In this document: positions 9,307 through 16,748 of the stretch, in pieces
Numbering within the stretch: position 1 is the first letter of the stretch
Layout: each line of letters opens with the position of its first letter
NCBI RefSeq assembly: GCF_003967015.1
Contig: NZ_AP017563.1
Location: 62,001-126,000 of the forward strand
Length of the DNA stretch: 64,000 bases
Origin: Pseudanabaena sp. ABRG5-3
GTDB lineage: Bacteria > Cyanobacteriota > Cyanobacteriia > Pseudanabaenales > Pseudanabaenaceae
Direction: 5' to 3'
The notes under the pieces: generated by a model
The model's input: the letters and a program-made list of their open reading frames with translations, nothing else
Told to the model about the DNA's origin: nothing
Databases searched by the model: none
Position numbers and translations under genes: made by a program

Positions 9307-9511
9307 GTAGGGGTAGAGCATTTGCGCCAACGTTTCTGCCTCCCATCGAAATCTTAAATCGCAAATGCTCTACCCTTTCCGCTTTCATCAATAATTTCTC
9401 CCTACGGTATAAATTTATCCCTACGTTGCGAGGTTTAGTTTAGGGCAGAGCAGCCTCAAATCAAGGTGATCTGTGAATTTATAGATTGTGGTGAGAATGC
9501 TCTGCCCCTAC
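9307..9511. repeat. Two inverted-repeat elements with GGGGCAGAGCATT-type ends
   Basis: 9307-9375 begins GTAGGGGTAGAGCATTTGCG and ends with the complement (CGCAAATGCTCTACCC). 9441-9511 begins TAGGGCAGAGC and ends GCTCTGCCCCTA. Relatives lie at 18435-18505 and 18565-18635. Non-coding; apparent reading frames through them extend the GST and second AKR ORFs falsely upstream. Confidence 0.6.
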
Positions 9512-9552
9512 CGATCCATCTTCCAATCACCAATTACCAATCACCAATTTCT

Positions 9553-10221
9553 ATGTCCAAAATCCAACTCTATAGTGCCAAAGCCTGTCCCTATGCTCAT
9601 CGCACTCGTCTAGTTCTAGGCGAAAAAGGGATTGACTTTGAATATACCGAAATTGATTTGCAGAACAAACCTGAATGGTTCTCCAAAATTTCTAAGTATG
9701 GCAAAGTTCCTGCGCTCCGTCATGGAGAGAATGAAGTTTATGAATCGGCGATTATCAATGAATATATAAACGATGTATTCCCTGACCCTGCTTTGCTTCC
9801 AAAAGATGCTGGTTCCAGAGCGATCGCTAGAATCTGGATTGACTATGCCAATACTAAATTCACATCTGCTTTCGGTAAGTTATTGCGAGGCAAAACTGCT
9901 GAAGAACAGGAGCAAGGTCGCACCGAATTAAACGAAGCAATTTTATTCATTGAGAATGAAGCCTTAACTAAGCTCTTAGGTGACGGTGCTTACTGGTTCG
10001 GAGAAAATATTTCCCTCGTCGATCTCACCTTCTATCCTTGGTTTGAGCGCATTCCTACCCTAGAGCATTATCGCAATTACACGATTCCCACAGAAGCTGT
10101 GCGCGTTAAGCGTTGGTGGGATGCTGTTAGCAATCGCCCTGCGGTAAAAGCGATCGCCAATCCCGTTGATTTCTACATTGAACGCTACGCCAAGTTTATT
10201 CAACAGCCCGTTGCAGTTTAG
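9553..10221 (+). CDS. Glutathione S-transferase family protein
   Basis: 222 aa from the ATG at 9553. The open frame runs back to 9466, but that part lies in a repeat. An N-terminal thioredoxin-like domain (IQLYSAKACPYAHRTRLVLG, with a CPYAHR active-site loop) is followed by the G-site strands YGKVPALRHGENEVYESAII (Pro before the strand and the ES pair that bind glutathione), and an all-helical C-terminal domain from about residue 85. Cytosolic glutathione conjugation or reductive cleavage of thiol adducts is likely. Its place before a DszA-type monooxygenase suggests a role in handling an organosulfur compound (inference). Confidence 0.85.
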   Translation: MSKIQLYSAKACPYAHRTRLVLGEKGIDFEYTEIDLQNKPEWFSKISKYGKVPALRHGENEVYESAIINEYINDVFPDPALLPKDAGSRAIARIWIDYANTKFTSAFGKLLRGKTAEEQEQGRTELNEAILFIENEALTKLLGDGAYWFGENISLVDLTFYPWFERIPTLEHYRNYTIPTEAVRVKRWWDAVSNRPAVKAIANPVDFYIERYAKFIQQPVAV

Positions 10222-10223
10222 CC

Positions 10224-10259
10224 AAATGTAGGGGCAATTCATGAATTGCCCCTACATTT
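10224..10259. terminator. 36-bp perfect palindrome between GST and monooxygenase
   Basis: The sequence AAATGTAGGGGCAATTCA is followed by its exact complement, with no loop. It begins right after the GST stop codon and has GTAGGGGCA ends like the nearby repeats, so it may be a collapsed copy of that element acting as an attenuator. Confidence 0.5.
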
Positions 10260-10304
10260 AGTTCTTTTGCGTAAGTTTTAACAAAATCATTTTAGAGAAA
10301 AACC

Positions 10305-11663
10305 ATGAGCCAAAAACGTCAATTCCGATTAGGTGTATTTATTCAAGCTACTGGACACCATGTATCTGCATGGAGACATCCTGACACTCAGATTGATGCA
10401 GGACATAACTTTGAGCATTACAAGCAAATCACTCAAACCGCAGAACGTGGGCTTTTTGATACTGTCTTTCTCGCTGATAGTCCTGCGGTTTGGGGTGGAT
10501 CACCTGACACTCAGAGCCGTAATGGCAAGATTGCTCATTTTGAGCCTGTAACCCTCTTTTCCGCACTTTCCGCCGTGACTACACATATCGGCTTTGTTTC
10601 CACTGCTTCAACCACCTATGAGGAGCCTTATACCTTAGCCCGTAAATTTGCTTCTCTCGATCATCTCAGTAATGGGCGAGCAGCATGGAACGTCGTTACC
10701 ACAGGTAATGAAAATGCGGCAGCTAACTTTGGTTTAGAGCATCATCCCGAACATAGCCAACGCTATGAACGCGCTGAGGAATTTATCGAAGTTGTCAAAG
10801 GACTTTGGGATAGTTGGGAAGATGATGCTTTCATCGCCGATCGCGAATCTGGTGTTTATTTTGAAGTAGAGAAATTGCATACCCTCAATCATAAGGGTAA
10901 GTACTTCTCGGTCAAAGGACCTCTGAATGTCGCTCGTCCTCCCCAAGGCTATCCCGTGATCGTTCAAGCGGGAGCTTCGGAACCGGGGCGAGAACTAGCG
11001 GCAAGGACTGCTGAGGTAATTTTTACGGCAAATCAAACCCTAGCTGACGCTCAGGAATTCTATAGCGACGTTAAAGGTCGTCTTGCTAAATATGGGCGAT
11101 CGCCTGATGATTTGAAAATTATGCCAGGCGCATTTCCTGTGATTGGGCGCACGGAAACAGAAGCGCAAGAGAAGTATGAATTTCTGCAATCTCTCATTCA
11201 TCCCGATGTCGCTTGGGGCATTTTGAAGCAGTATTATCGCGGTGTGGATTTATCAGGCTATTCCCTCAATGATCTCGCGCCAGAGTTACCTTCCAACACC
11301 AATAACAATAAGAGTCGCTTGAAGTTGGTGAAGGATTTGGCTTCTAAAGGTTTGACTTTGCGAGAGTTGTATCGTTCTCTCGCCACTGCACGCGGACATC
11401 GCACGATTATCGGCACGCCTGAAAGCATTGCCGATCAATTGCAAGAATGGTTTGATAATGGCGCTGCGGATGGTTTTAACATCATGCCTCCCATTCTGCC
11501 CACTGGGCTGGATGATTTTGTGAATCTCGTGATTCCCATTCTCCAAAAGCGTGGTTTATTCCGTACTGCCTATGAAGGAAAGACTTTGCGCGAAAATCTG
11601 GGCTTACGTCGTCCTGCAAATCAGTACACAATTCAGGTTAGAGAGAGACAGTTGGTTGCTTAA
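10305..11663 (+). CDS. LLM-class flavin-dependent monooxygenase, NtaA/SnaA/DszA group
   Basis: 452 aa, the usual size of the group. Motifs: RQFRLGVFIQATGHHVSAWR at the start, AERGLFDTVFLADSPAVWGG, LDHLSNGRAAWNVVTTGNEN (FMN-binding turn), YPVIVQAGASEPGRELAART (phosphate-binding loop) and GTPESIADQLQEWFDNGAAD. Members use FMNH2 from a separate reductase to hydroxylate or cleave substrates such as nitrilotriacetate or dibenzothiophene sulfone. With ssuE nearby, desulfurisation of an organosulfur compound is plausible. It is not classic SsuD, which is shorter. Confidence 0.88.
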   Translation: MSQKRQFRLGVFIQATGHHVSAWRHPDTQIDAGHNFEHYKQITQTAERGLFDTVFLADSPAVWGGSPDTQSRNGKIAHFEPVTLFSALSAVTTHIGFVSTASTTYEEPYTLARKFASLDHLSNGRAAWNVVTTGNENAAANFGLEHHPEHSQRYERAEEFIEVVKGLWDSWEDDAFIADRESGVYFEVEKLHTLNHKGKYFSVKGPLNVARPPQGYPVIVQAGASEPGRELAARTAEVIFTANQTLADAQEFYSDVKGRLAKYGRSPDDLKIMPGAFPVIGRTETEAQEKYEFLQSLIHPDVAWGILKQYYRGVDLSGYSLNDLAPELPSNTNNNKSRLKLVKDLASKGLTLRELYRSLATARGHRTIIGTPESIADQLQEWFDNGAADGFNIMPPILPTGLDDFVNLVIPILQKRGLFRTAYEGKTLRENLGLRRPANQYTIQVRERQLVA

Positions 11664-11684
11664 ATAATTAGCTCAGCATAAGTA

Positions 11685-11734
11685 AAAATAAAAGCTTGTG
11701 CAGCCCACTCGTGGGCTGCACAAGCTTTTATTTT
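11685..11734. terminator. 24-bp stem bidirectional terminator
   Basis: 11685-11708 pairs perfectly with 11711-11734, with A4/T4 ends, between the convergent monooxygenase gene and the small ORF at 11748. Confidence 0.8.
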
Positions 11735-11747
11735 GGTTAATTGTAAG

Positions 11748-11966
11748 TTATAGACTTGTTGAAGACTTAGAGGGATTCAATTTCCATTTCAGATAATCTT
11801 CTACCGTTGGAAAATATTGCATCACTCCATCTAAGCCTTCAGGTCTGCCTTTAAGATAACCTTCTAAATATGCAGAATCATCTTTACGTGGCAAAACTCC
11901 CCCGTCGCGATCGCGTTGTCCTTCTTGATAACGAGCTTCTCTAATGTTTCCGAACATAATATTCAT
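11748..11966 (-). CDS. Small conserved-looking hypothetical protein
   Basis: 72 aa from the ATG at 11966, preceded five bases upstream by AAGGGG, a good Shine-Dalgarno that decides this start over the GTG at 11981. Charged, no membrane segment, no signal peptide: MFGNIREARYQEGQRDRDGG, then a C-terminal YFPTVEDYLKWKL helix. No function recognised. Confidence 0.6.
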   Translation of the reverse strand: MNIMFGNIREARYQEGQRDRDGGVLPRKDDSAYLEGYLKGRPEGLDGVMQYFPTVEDYLKWKLNPSKSSTSL

Positions 11967-12126
11967 CCATCCCCTTTTCACGCATTGAAAAGCTTTTTAG
12001 ATTTGTATCTATTGTATCCAGTATAACAAAAACTAACAAACAGTCTTAGTTGTGGAAACCATAACCAAAAGTGATTGTACAAGATTTAAGCATCAGCCTA
12101 AAGCATGATGACTAAACTCAGTTCCA

Positions 12127-12163
12127 CCAAATTAAGAAATGGCTTAGCCATTTCTTAATTTGG
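12127..12163 (-). terminator. Hairpin after VOC gene
   Basis: 18-bp arms (12127-12144, 12146-12163) around GGCTTAGCC, just past the stop of the minus-strand VOC gene. Confidence 0.65.
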
Positions 12164-12165
12164 TA

Positions 12166-12531
12166 TTAATGGTATGCAAGAATCTCGATCCGATTGCCAG
12201 CAGGGTCACGCAGATAAAAGCGATCGCAATTTGCTAATGGTTGGCGATCGGGAATAATCTCGACATCCAGACTTTGTAAATGCTGACGAAAAGCTTCCAA
12301 ATCTTCGACTTGAAAAGCGATATGTCGTCTACTTTGGATATTGGGAATTTCTGGTTCCGTCGCGATATGAACTTGAGTATTACCTAGTTGATACCATGCA
12401 CCCACAGCCTGTAGTGATACAGGTTTGGGGATTTCGGATAGTCCTAGCGCCCGACCATAGAAAAAGATCATCTCAGCTTCTAACTCAGGGGTGGAAGTAA
12501 CTTGGATATGGTCGATCGCCTTAAGCCACAT
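12166..12531 (-). CDS. VOC (glyoxalase/bleomycin resistance) family protein
   Basis: 121 aa single-domain vicinal-oxygen-chelate protein: IDHIQVTSTPELEAEMIFFY (first beta-alpha-beta-beta-beta unit with the metal-ligand His), RRHIAFQVEDLEAFRQHL (second His) and FYLRDPAGNRIEILAY (terminal Glu ligand). Metal sites are intact. Small VOC proteins act as lyases, isomerases or drug binders; the substrate cannot be deduced. Separate transcription unit, with a hairpin after it. Confidence 0.85.
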   Translation of the reverse strand: MWLKAIDHIQVTSTPELEAEMIFFYGRALGLSEIPKPVSLQAVGAWYQLGNTQVHIATEPEIPNIQSRRHIAFQVEDLEAFRQHLQSLDVEIIPDRQPLANCDRFYLRDPAGNRIEILAYH

Positions 12532-12565
12532 ATTTTTTCTCCTAATTGCCTAATTGCCTAATTGA

Positions 12566-12725
12566 CTCACCTTACGCAGAAGTTTATAAGACCCTCACCC
12601 CTAGCCCCTCTCCCAAAGGGGGAGAGGGGAAAAGAAAAAGTCAAAACCACCTCTTGCTCCCCTTCTCCCGCTCTGGGAGAAGGGGTTGGGGGATGAGGGC
12701 GGATTTTCTATCTGCGTAAGGTGAG
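12566..12725. mobile_element. 160-bp MITE-like element, copy 1
   Basis: Ends in perfect 15-bp inverted repeats: CTCACCTTACGCAGA at 12566-12580 and its complement at 12711-12725. Inside are the GC-rich blocks CCCTCACCCCTAGCCCCTCT and GGAGAAGGGGTTGGGGGATG. No coding capacity. Nearly identical to 38958-39117; more distant relatives at 19687-19854 and 30799-30952. Confidence 0.75.
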
Positions 12726-12733
12726 TGATCTAG

Positions 12734-12786
12734 CTCAGAAGTGTAATTGAGTGGGCGCATCGCGCCCACTCAATTACACTTCTGAG
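12734..12786 (-). terminator. 25-bp stem hairpin overlapping the end of the MFS gene
   Basis: Arms 12734-12758 and 12762-12786 pair perfectly with an ATC loop. The MFS stop codon (12774) lies inside the hairpin, so its last codons and its terminator share sequence. Confidence 0.7.
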
Positions 12787-14108
12787 GCTTGGACTTCTGA
12801 TAATTCCAAATCTGGTTCGCGATAGTCTTCTAATGCACCAAGGGTCTTGAGGCTGGGGAATAGCCAGAGAGTAGCAAATACTACGGTGATCGTGCCAATG
12901 CCGCCACCGACTACAGCGATAATCGGACCAAAGACTGCTGCTGCTAAACCTGACTCAAAGCCGCCTAGCTCATTGGATGCGCTGATAAATACACTATTGA
13001 CAGCAGCAACCCGACCGCGCAAATTTTCGGGGGTGCGAATCTGGACGAGAGTATGGCGAATGACAACGCTGATCATGTCGAGCGCTCCGCTAAAGACGAG
13101 CATCAACAATGAGAGCCAGAACCAACGGGATAGACCGAAGATAATCGTGACTATGCCAAACCCAACGACTGACCAGAGCATCGCTAATCCTGCACGACGG
13201 AAAGGTGGTAAATGAGCAATAATTACAGCCATCGTTAAGGCTCCAATGGAAGGAGCAGCTTGGAGAAAGCCGAGTTCTAGAGGTCCAACTTGGAGAATAT
13301 CCTTCGCAAAAATGGGTAAGAGGGCAGTTGCGCTGCCAAGAAGAACGGCAAACAGATCAAGGGAAATTGAAGCGAGGATCAGTTGATTATTCCAAACAAA
13401 TTTGAAGCCTGCGGATAGAGCCTTGATCGATATTGGTTCTGAAGAGTAGGTGACAGGGCGTTGGGGAATGATCGCCACAGCGATAAAACAAGATAGAGCC
13501 GCAAGTGCCGAAAATAGATATACTCCCGTAGCTTTACCGAGAATAGCGATCGCTAATCCTCCTAAAGCGGGTCCCGCCACGGCTGCGATTTGGAAACTGC
13601 TACTGTTCCAAGTGGCGGCATTGGTAAACATATGGATGGGGATTAACTGCCAGACAAAGGCATCACTGGCGGGTTTGAGGAAGGCGCGACCGATGCCGAT
13701 TAAAGCCAAAATCACATAAATCCATGCGATCGCTCCTTTGCCATAGGAGATTGCGGCAAGTCCGAGGGAGCAGATAATGAGGAGAAAAATGGCGAATAGG
13801 ATCGTCTTTTTGCGATCGTGGCGATCGGCGACATGTCCTGCTAATAGCGTTAACAGGATCATGGGTGTGACTTGCGCTAAGCCTACACCACCCAAGGCTA
13901 AGGCGGAACCAGTGCGATCATAAATTTCCCAACCAAGGGCTACGGTTTGCATTTGGAAGGAAGTAAAAATGAGAATTCTGCCGATCGCAAAGAGACGAAA
14001 ATCACGAATTCGGAGAGCCGCAAAGGGATCGGGGCGATTGCTAAGATGGTTAATTTCAGGTGAAGTTTGCGAAGATTTTTGATTAGGACTTTGCGGATGA
14101 GAACTCAT
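12774..14108 (-). CDS. MFS exporter (EntS-like)
   Basis: 444 aa from the ATG at 14108; the longer frame uses a TTG at 14153 inside marR and is less likely. About 12 hydrophobic segments. The loop-2 motif of the major facilitator superfamily is seen as GHVADRHDRKKTILFAI, and the second half carries RNLRGRVAAVNSVF-like residues (ENLRGRVAAVNSVFISASNE) typical of the EntS/siderophore-exporter subgroup. Lies 22 nt after marR, so it is probably controlled by that regulator. Substrate unknown. Confidence 0.85.
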   Translation of the reverse strand: MSSHPQSPNQKSSQTSPEINHLSNRPDPFAALRIRDFRLFAIGRILIFTSFQMQTVALGWEIYDRTGSALALGGVGLAQVTPMILLTLLAGHVADRHDRKKTILFAIFLLIICSLGLAAISYGKGAIAWIYVILALIGIGRAFLKPASDAFVWQLIPIHMFTNAATWNSSSFQIAAVAGPALGGLAIAILGKATGVYLFSALAALSCFIAVAIIPQRPVTYSSEPISIKALSAGFKFVWNNQLILASISLDLFAVLLGSATALLPIFAKDILQVGPLELGFLQAAPSIGALTMAVIIAHLPPFRRAGLAMLWSVVGFGIVTIIFGLSRWFWLSLLMLVFSGALDMISVVIRHTLVQIRTPENLRGRVAAVNSVFISASNELGGFESGLAAAVFGPIIAVVGGGIGTITVVFATLWLFPSLKTLGALEDYREPDLELSEVQASEV

Positions 14109-14130
14109 GGTAATGCGTAAAGAAAAAGCT

Positions 14131-14634
14131 TCACGGAGTAGATTTGGATTCAAAAACTTGGTAGAGAAGCGCTAAACTGTCATCAATTTTGGCGATCTGT
14201 TCCTCACTCAGAGAGTCCAGCAGATCGGCAATGTAGGCTCGGGTTAAATCTCTAGCAGCATCAAGATGGGCCTTACCGTCGGGGGTTAATTTTAGAGAAA
14301 CGCGACGACGTTCCGATGGATGGTCACAGCGATGGACAAAGTTGCGTTGGACAAGGCGTTCCGTATTCGCTGAGGCAGTGGCACAGGTTACGCCTAAATG
14401 TTCCGAAAGCTCGACTAGGGATGCACCGGGGTTACGATCTAAAAAAGCTAGAGTCCGAAATTGGGGAACCGATAGTTCAGTTGCCTTGCGATCGCGCATA
14501 TCCGCCCGAATAAATCGCATGACTAAGGGAATTGTTTCCATTACTTTAGCTGCACATTGTTTGGATAATGTGGAGTCCAGAACTGGAGCAATTGATTCTG
14601 AAGCTGATTGGCGAACTGACTTTTTCGATCCCAT
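14131..14634 (-). CDS. MarR-family transcriptional regulator
   Basis: 167 aa. Winged-helix core: LSVPQFRTLAFLDRNPGASL, LSEHLGVTCATASANTERLV (recognition helix) and the wing FVHRCDHPSERRRVSLKLTP with the conserved D-x-R-R. MarR proteins bind palindromes as dimers and are released by small ligands. The gene lies between an ABC exporter and an MFS exporter in the same direction. A perfect 15-bp inverted repeat upstream of drrA (16503-16544) is a candidate operator. Confidence 0.88.
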   Translation of the reverse strand: MGSKKSVRQSASESIAPVLDSTLSKQCAAKVMETIPLVMRFIRADMRDRKATELSVPQFRTLAFLDRNPGASLVELSEHLGVTCATASANTERLVQRNFVHRCDHPSERRRVSLKLTPDGKAHLDAARDLTRAYIADLLDSLSEEQIAKIDDSLALLYQVFESKSTP

Positions 14635-14677
14635 GGGATAGTTAACTCTTAGCTGATATTAGTTGTTACAGGGCTAT

Positions 14678-14700
14678 AGAGTATCCCGAAGGGATACTCT
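14678..14700 (-). terminator. Short hairpin between permease and marR genes
   Basis: AGAGTATCCC-GAA-GGGATACTCT, a 10-bp stem in the 82-bp gap; it may attenuate read-through from the ABC genes into marR. Confidence 0.5.
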
Positions 14701-14716
14701 TTGCCATTTTATCCCG

Positions 14717-15583
14717 TTACATTCCAATCTGACGATATAGGCGACCACCAATAAAGGTGAGGGCAATCAGGACTAATACCAAAATTACGGTGTCAAAGCC
14801 ATAGCCATAGATACTTGTGCCATTTAGGAGCATCACTCCCCGCAGGGCATCAACCTCATAGGTCAGAGGGTTAATATGGGACACAAACTGCAACCAAGGC
14901 GGCATAATCTCGATCGGATAAATGGCATTACTGGCAAAGAACAAGGGCATGGTCATTAGCTGACCCATCCCGTTAAAACCTTCGCGAGATTTGACTAAAC
15001 ACGCCACGATGATCGAAAAAATTGAGAAACAAGCCGCGCCTAGCATCACAATTAGTAAGACACCTAACATAGCGATCGCACTAAAGTTAAGCTGCACTCC
15101 CAAAACAAAGGACAGGAAATAAACCACCAACACCTGTGATAAACAGCGCACACCTGAGGCAACCCCTTTGCCTAAAACAATGGCGGCGCGAGGGGTGGGA
15201 CTAACCAAAAATTTATGGGCTAATCCTAAATCTCGCTCCCAAATTAGCGACATCCCACCACTGAAAATCGATACAAAAAGGACGCTTTGGGCTAGAATAC
15301 CCGCCGCCATGAAATCGAGGTAGGGTAAACCATTGGTAGGAATACCCCGAATTCTGGTAAATACCTGTCCGAAGATCAGCAACCACAGCACAGGCTGCAC
15401 CGCCCGTACAATCAGATCACTAGGATCATGGAGCAGTTTCCGCACTTCCAGTTCGGTAATGATCAATGTCTTATTAATAAATTCAGCGATCGCTTGCCAA
15501 GGACTGCGTTTTTTAAACCGTCTCGAACCTGTCGCCAAATTATCCCAACCGTTGAGCCGTCCGTCGATTTCTAGATGTTTCAC
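14717..15583 (-). CDS. ABC-2 type exporter permease (DrrB-like)
   Basis: 288 aa; GTG start overlapping the end of the ATPase gene by 44 nt, a sign of translational coupling. Six hydrophobic segments of the ABC-2 fold; KLLHDPSDLIVRAVQPVLWL near the N-terminus and SNAIYPIEIMPPWLQFVSHI plus NPLTYEVDALRGVML near the C-terminus are the family's hallmark segments. Partner of the DrrA-like ATPase for export of a drug, lipid or polysaccharide-like compound. Confidence 0.87.
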   Translation of the reverse strand: MKHLEIDGRLNGWDNLATGSRRFKKRSPWQAIAEFINKTLIITELEVRKLLHDPSDLIVRAVQPVLWLLIFGQVFTRIRGIPTNGLPYLDFMAAGILAQSVLFVSIFSGGMSLIWERDLGLAHKFLVSPTPRAAIVLGKGVASGVRCLSQVLVVYFLSFVLGVQLNFSAIAMLGVLLIVMLGAACFSIFSIIVACLVKSREGFNGMGQLMTMPLFFASNAIYPIEIMPPWLQFVSHINPLTYEVDALRGVMLLNGTSIYGYGFDTVILVLVLIALTFIGGRLYRQIGM

Positions 15584-16412
15584 GATAATTACCTCCTCCT
15601 GTGGTTAATTGATCTCCTGTGTAATGGATAAATACATCATCCAATGTTGCATTTTCGCGATTGAGAGAAGCTTTGAGTTCGCTAGGCACGCCTGTGACAA
15701 CCACCTTGCCTGCCTGCATAATCGCCACGCGATCGCACAAACTATCCGCTTCCTCCAGAAAATGCGTTGTCAAAATAATTGTGGTTCCATACCTTTCCCG
15801 TAGTTGCTTCACCAATGTCCAGACATAGCTACGGGCAAGGGGATCTAAGCCGACAGTTGGCTCATCGAGAAAGAGAACTTGGGGTTGATGCAGCATTGAC
15901 TGCGCTACTTCTAAACGACGAATCATACCGCCCGAATAATCGCGTACCAGCCGATTTGCCGCTTCTTCTAAACCCATAAATTCCAATACATCACGGATGC
16001 GAGTTTCGCGATATTTGCGAGGAATGTCATAGAGTTTGGAAAAAATCAATAGATTCTCATAACCCGTGAGGCTACCGTCGGCGGATAGTGACTGTGGCAC
16101 ATAGCCGATCGCCCGCCGAATCTCGGAGGGATGACGGATGAGGTCTAATCCTGCGATCGCCGCATTACCTGAACTAGGAGGTAAGAGCGTGGTCAGCATT
16201 TTAATCGTAGTACTTTTACCAGCGCCATTAGGACCTAATAAACCAAATACCTCACCCGCTTTGACCTGAATATTGACATGATCCACCGCCCGCATTTGTC
16301 CAAAATCTCGCGTCAGAGATCGAGTCTCTAGCATCAAATGATCACCGCTATAGTCAGGCTCAAGATCATCTTGAGCATTATACTGCTCGGTATTTCCCTG
16401 CAATTTAGTCAC
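15540..16412 (-). CDS. ABC exporter ATP-binding protein (DrrA-like)
   Basis: 290 aa from a GTG at 16412. Walker A GLLGPNGAGKSTTIKML, Q-loop IGYVPQSLSADG, signature DYSGGMIRRLEVAQSMLHQP, Walker B VLFLDEPTVGLDP and H-loop ILTTHFLEEAD are all intact. The C-terminal ENATLDDVFIHYTG is typical of the daunorubicin-resistance (DrrA) family. First gene of the block drrA-drrB-marR-mfs. Confidence 0.9.
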   Translation of the reverse strand: MTKLQGNTEQYNAQDDLEPDYSGDHLMLETRSLTRDFGQMRAVDHVNIQVKAGEVFGLLGPNGAGKSTTIKMLTTLLPPSSGNAAIAGLDLIRHPSEIRRAIGYVPQSLSADGSLTGYENLLIFSKLYDIPRKYRETRIRDVLEFMGLEEAANRLVRDYSGGMIRRLEVAQSMLHQPQVLFLDEPTVGLDPLARSYVWTLVKQLRERYGTTIILTTHFLEEADSLCDRVAIMQAGKVVVTGVPSELKASLNRENATLDDVFIHYTGDQLTTGGGNYRETSRNRRTAQRLG

Positions 16413-16502
16413 AGTTAGAACTGCTCCTTACTTAATCAAAGTTACGCGAATGAAAGAAAAATCAAAGAAAAACAAAACGAATAAACAATGGGAGACAAAT
16501 AG

Positions 16503-16544
16503 TTAGATACTCTAATAATTTTGACTAACTATTAGAGTATCTAA
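16503..16544. promoter_or_regulatory. Perfect 15-bp inverted repeat between divergent genes
   Basis: TTAGATACTCTAATA (16503-16517) and its exact complement (16530-16544) with a 12-nt spacer. Because drrA and the amidohydrolase diverge from here, it cannot be their terminator; an operator, perhaps for the MarR protein, is more likely (inference). Confidence 0.5.
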
Positions 16545-16715
16545 TATTTCGGTATATGGCAACCCCAGTCGGGTTATTTTTGCGGAGAGCGGTTTTTGCC
16601 AAAGGAGAAAAGCACTTATAAAGTACTTAGATAAGCTAATAATTAGTATTTCGTATATTTGTAATCTAGGCGACATTCATTTTGAACATCGCTATGTCAG
16701 ACTTTGATCATTAAT

Positions 16716-16743
16716 CTACGGTAACCCAATCGGGTAACGAGTG
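16716..16743 (+). promoter_or_regulatory. Candidate operator directly before amidohydrolase start
   Basis: CTACGGTAACCCAATCGGGT followed by AACGAG, ending a few bases before the ATG at 16749. Same family as the ssuC, ssuA and sbpA sites. Binding here could block ribosome or polymerase progress, or the true promoter lies upstream in the conserved 16638-16715 stretch. Confidence 0.55.
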
Positions 16744-16748
16744 TATCC

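Noticed and set aside
9466-9552. Longer N-terminus of the GST ORF
   Set aside because: This part lies in a dispersed repeat; the GST fold begins at 9553.
10305-11663. Calling the flavin monooxygenase SsuD
   Set aside because: At 452 aa with NtaA/DszA motifs it belongs to another group; SsuD is about 380 aa.
14109-14153. TTG-started extension of the MFS exporter
   Set aside because: It overlaps marR and adds residues atypical for MFS; an ATG follows at 14108.
16503-16544. Terminator
   Set aside because: No gene ends at this place; both neighbours start away from it.
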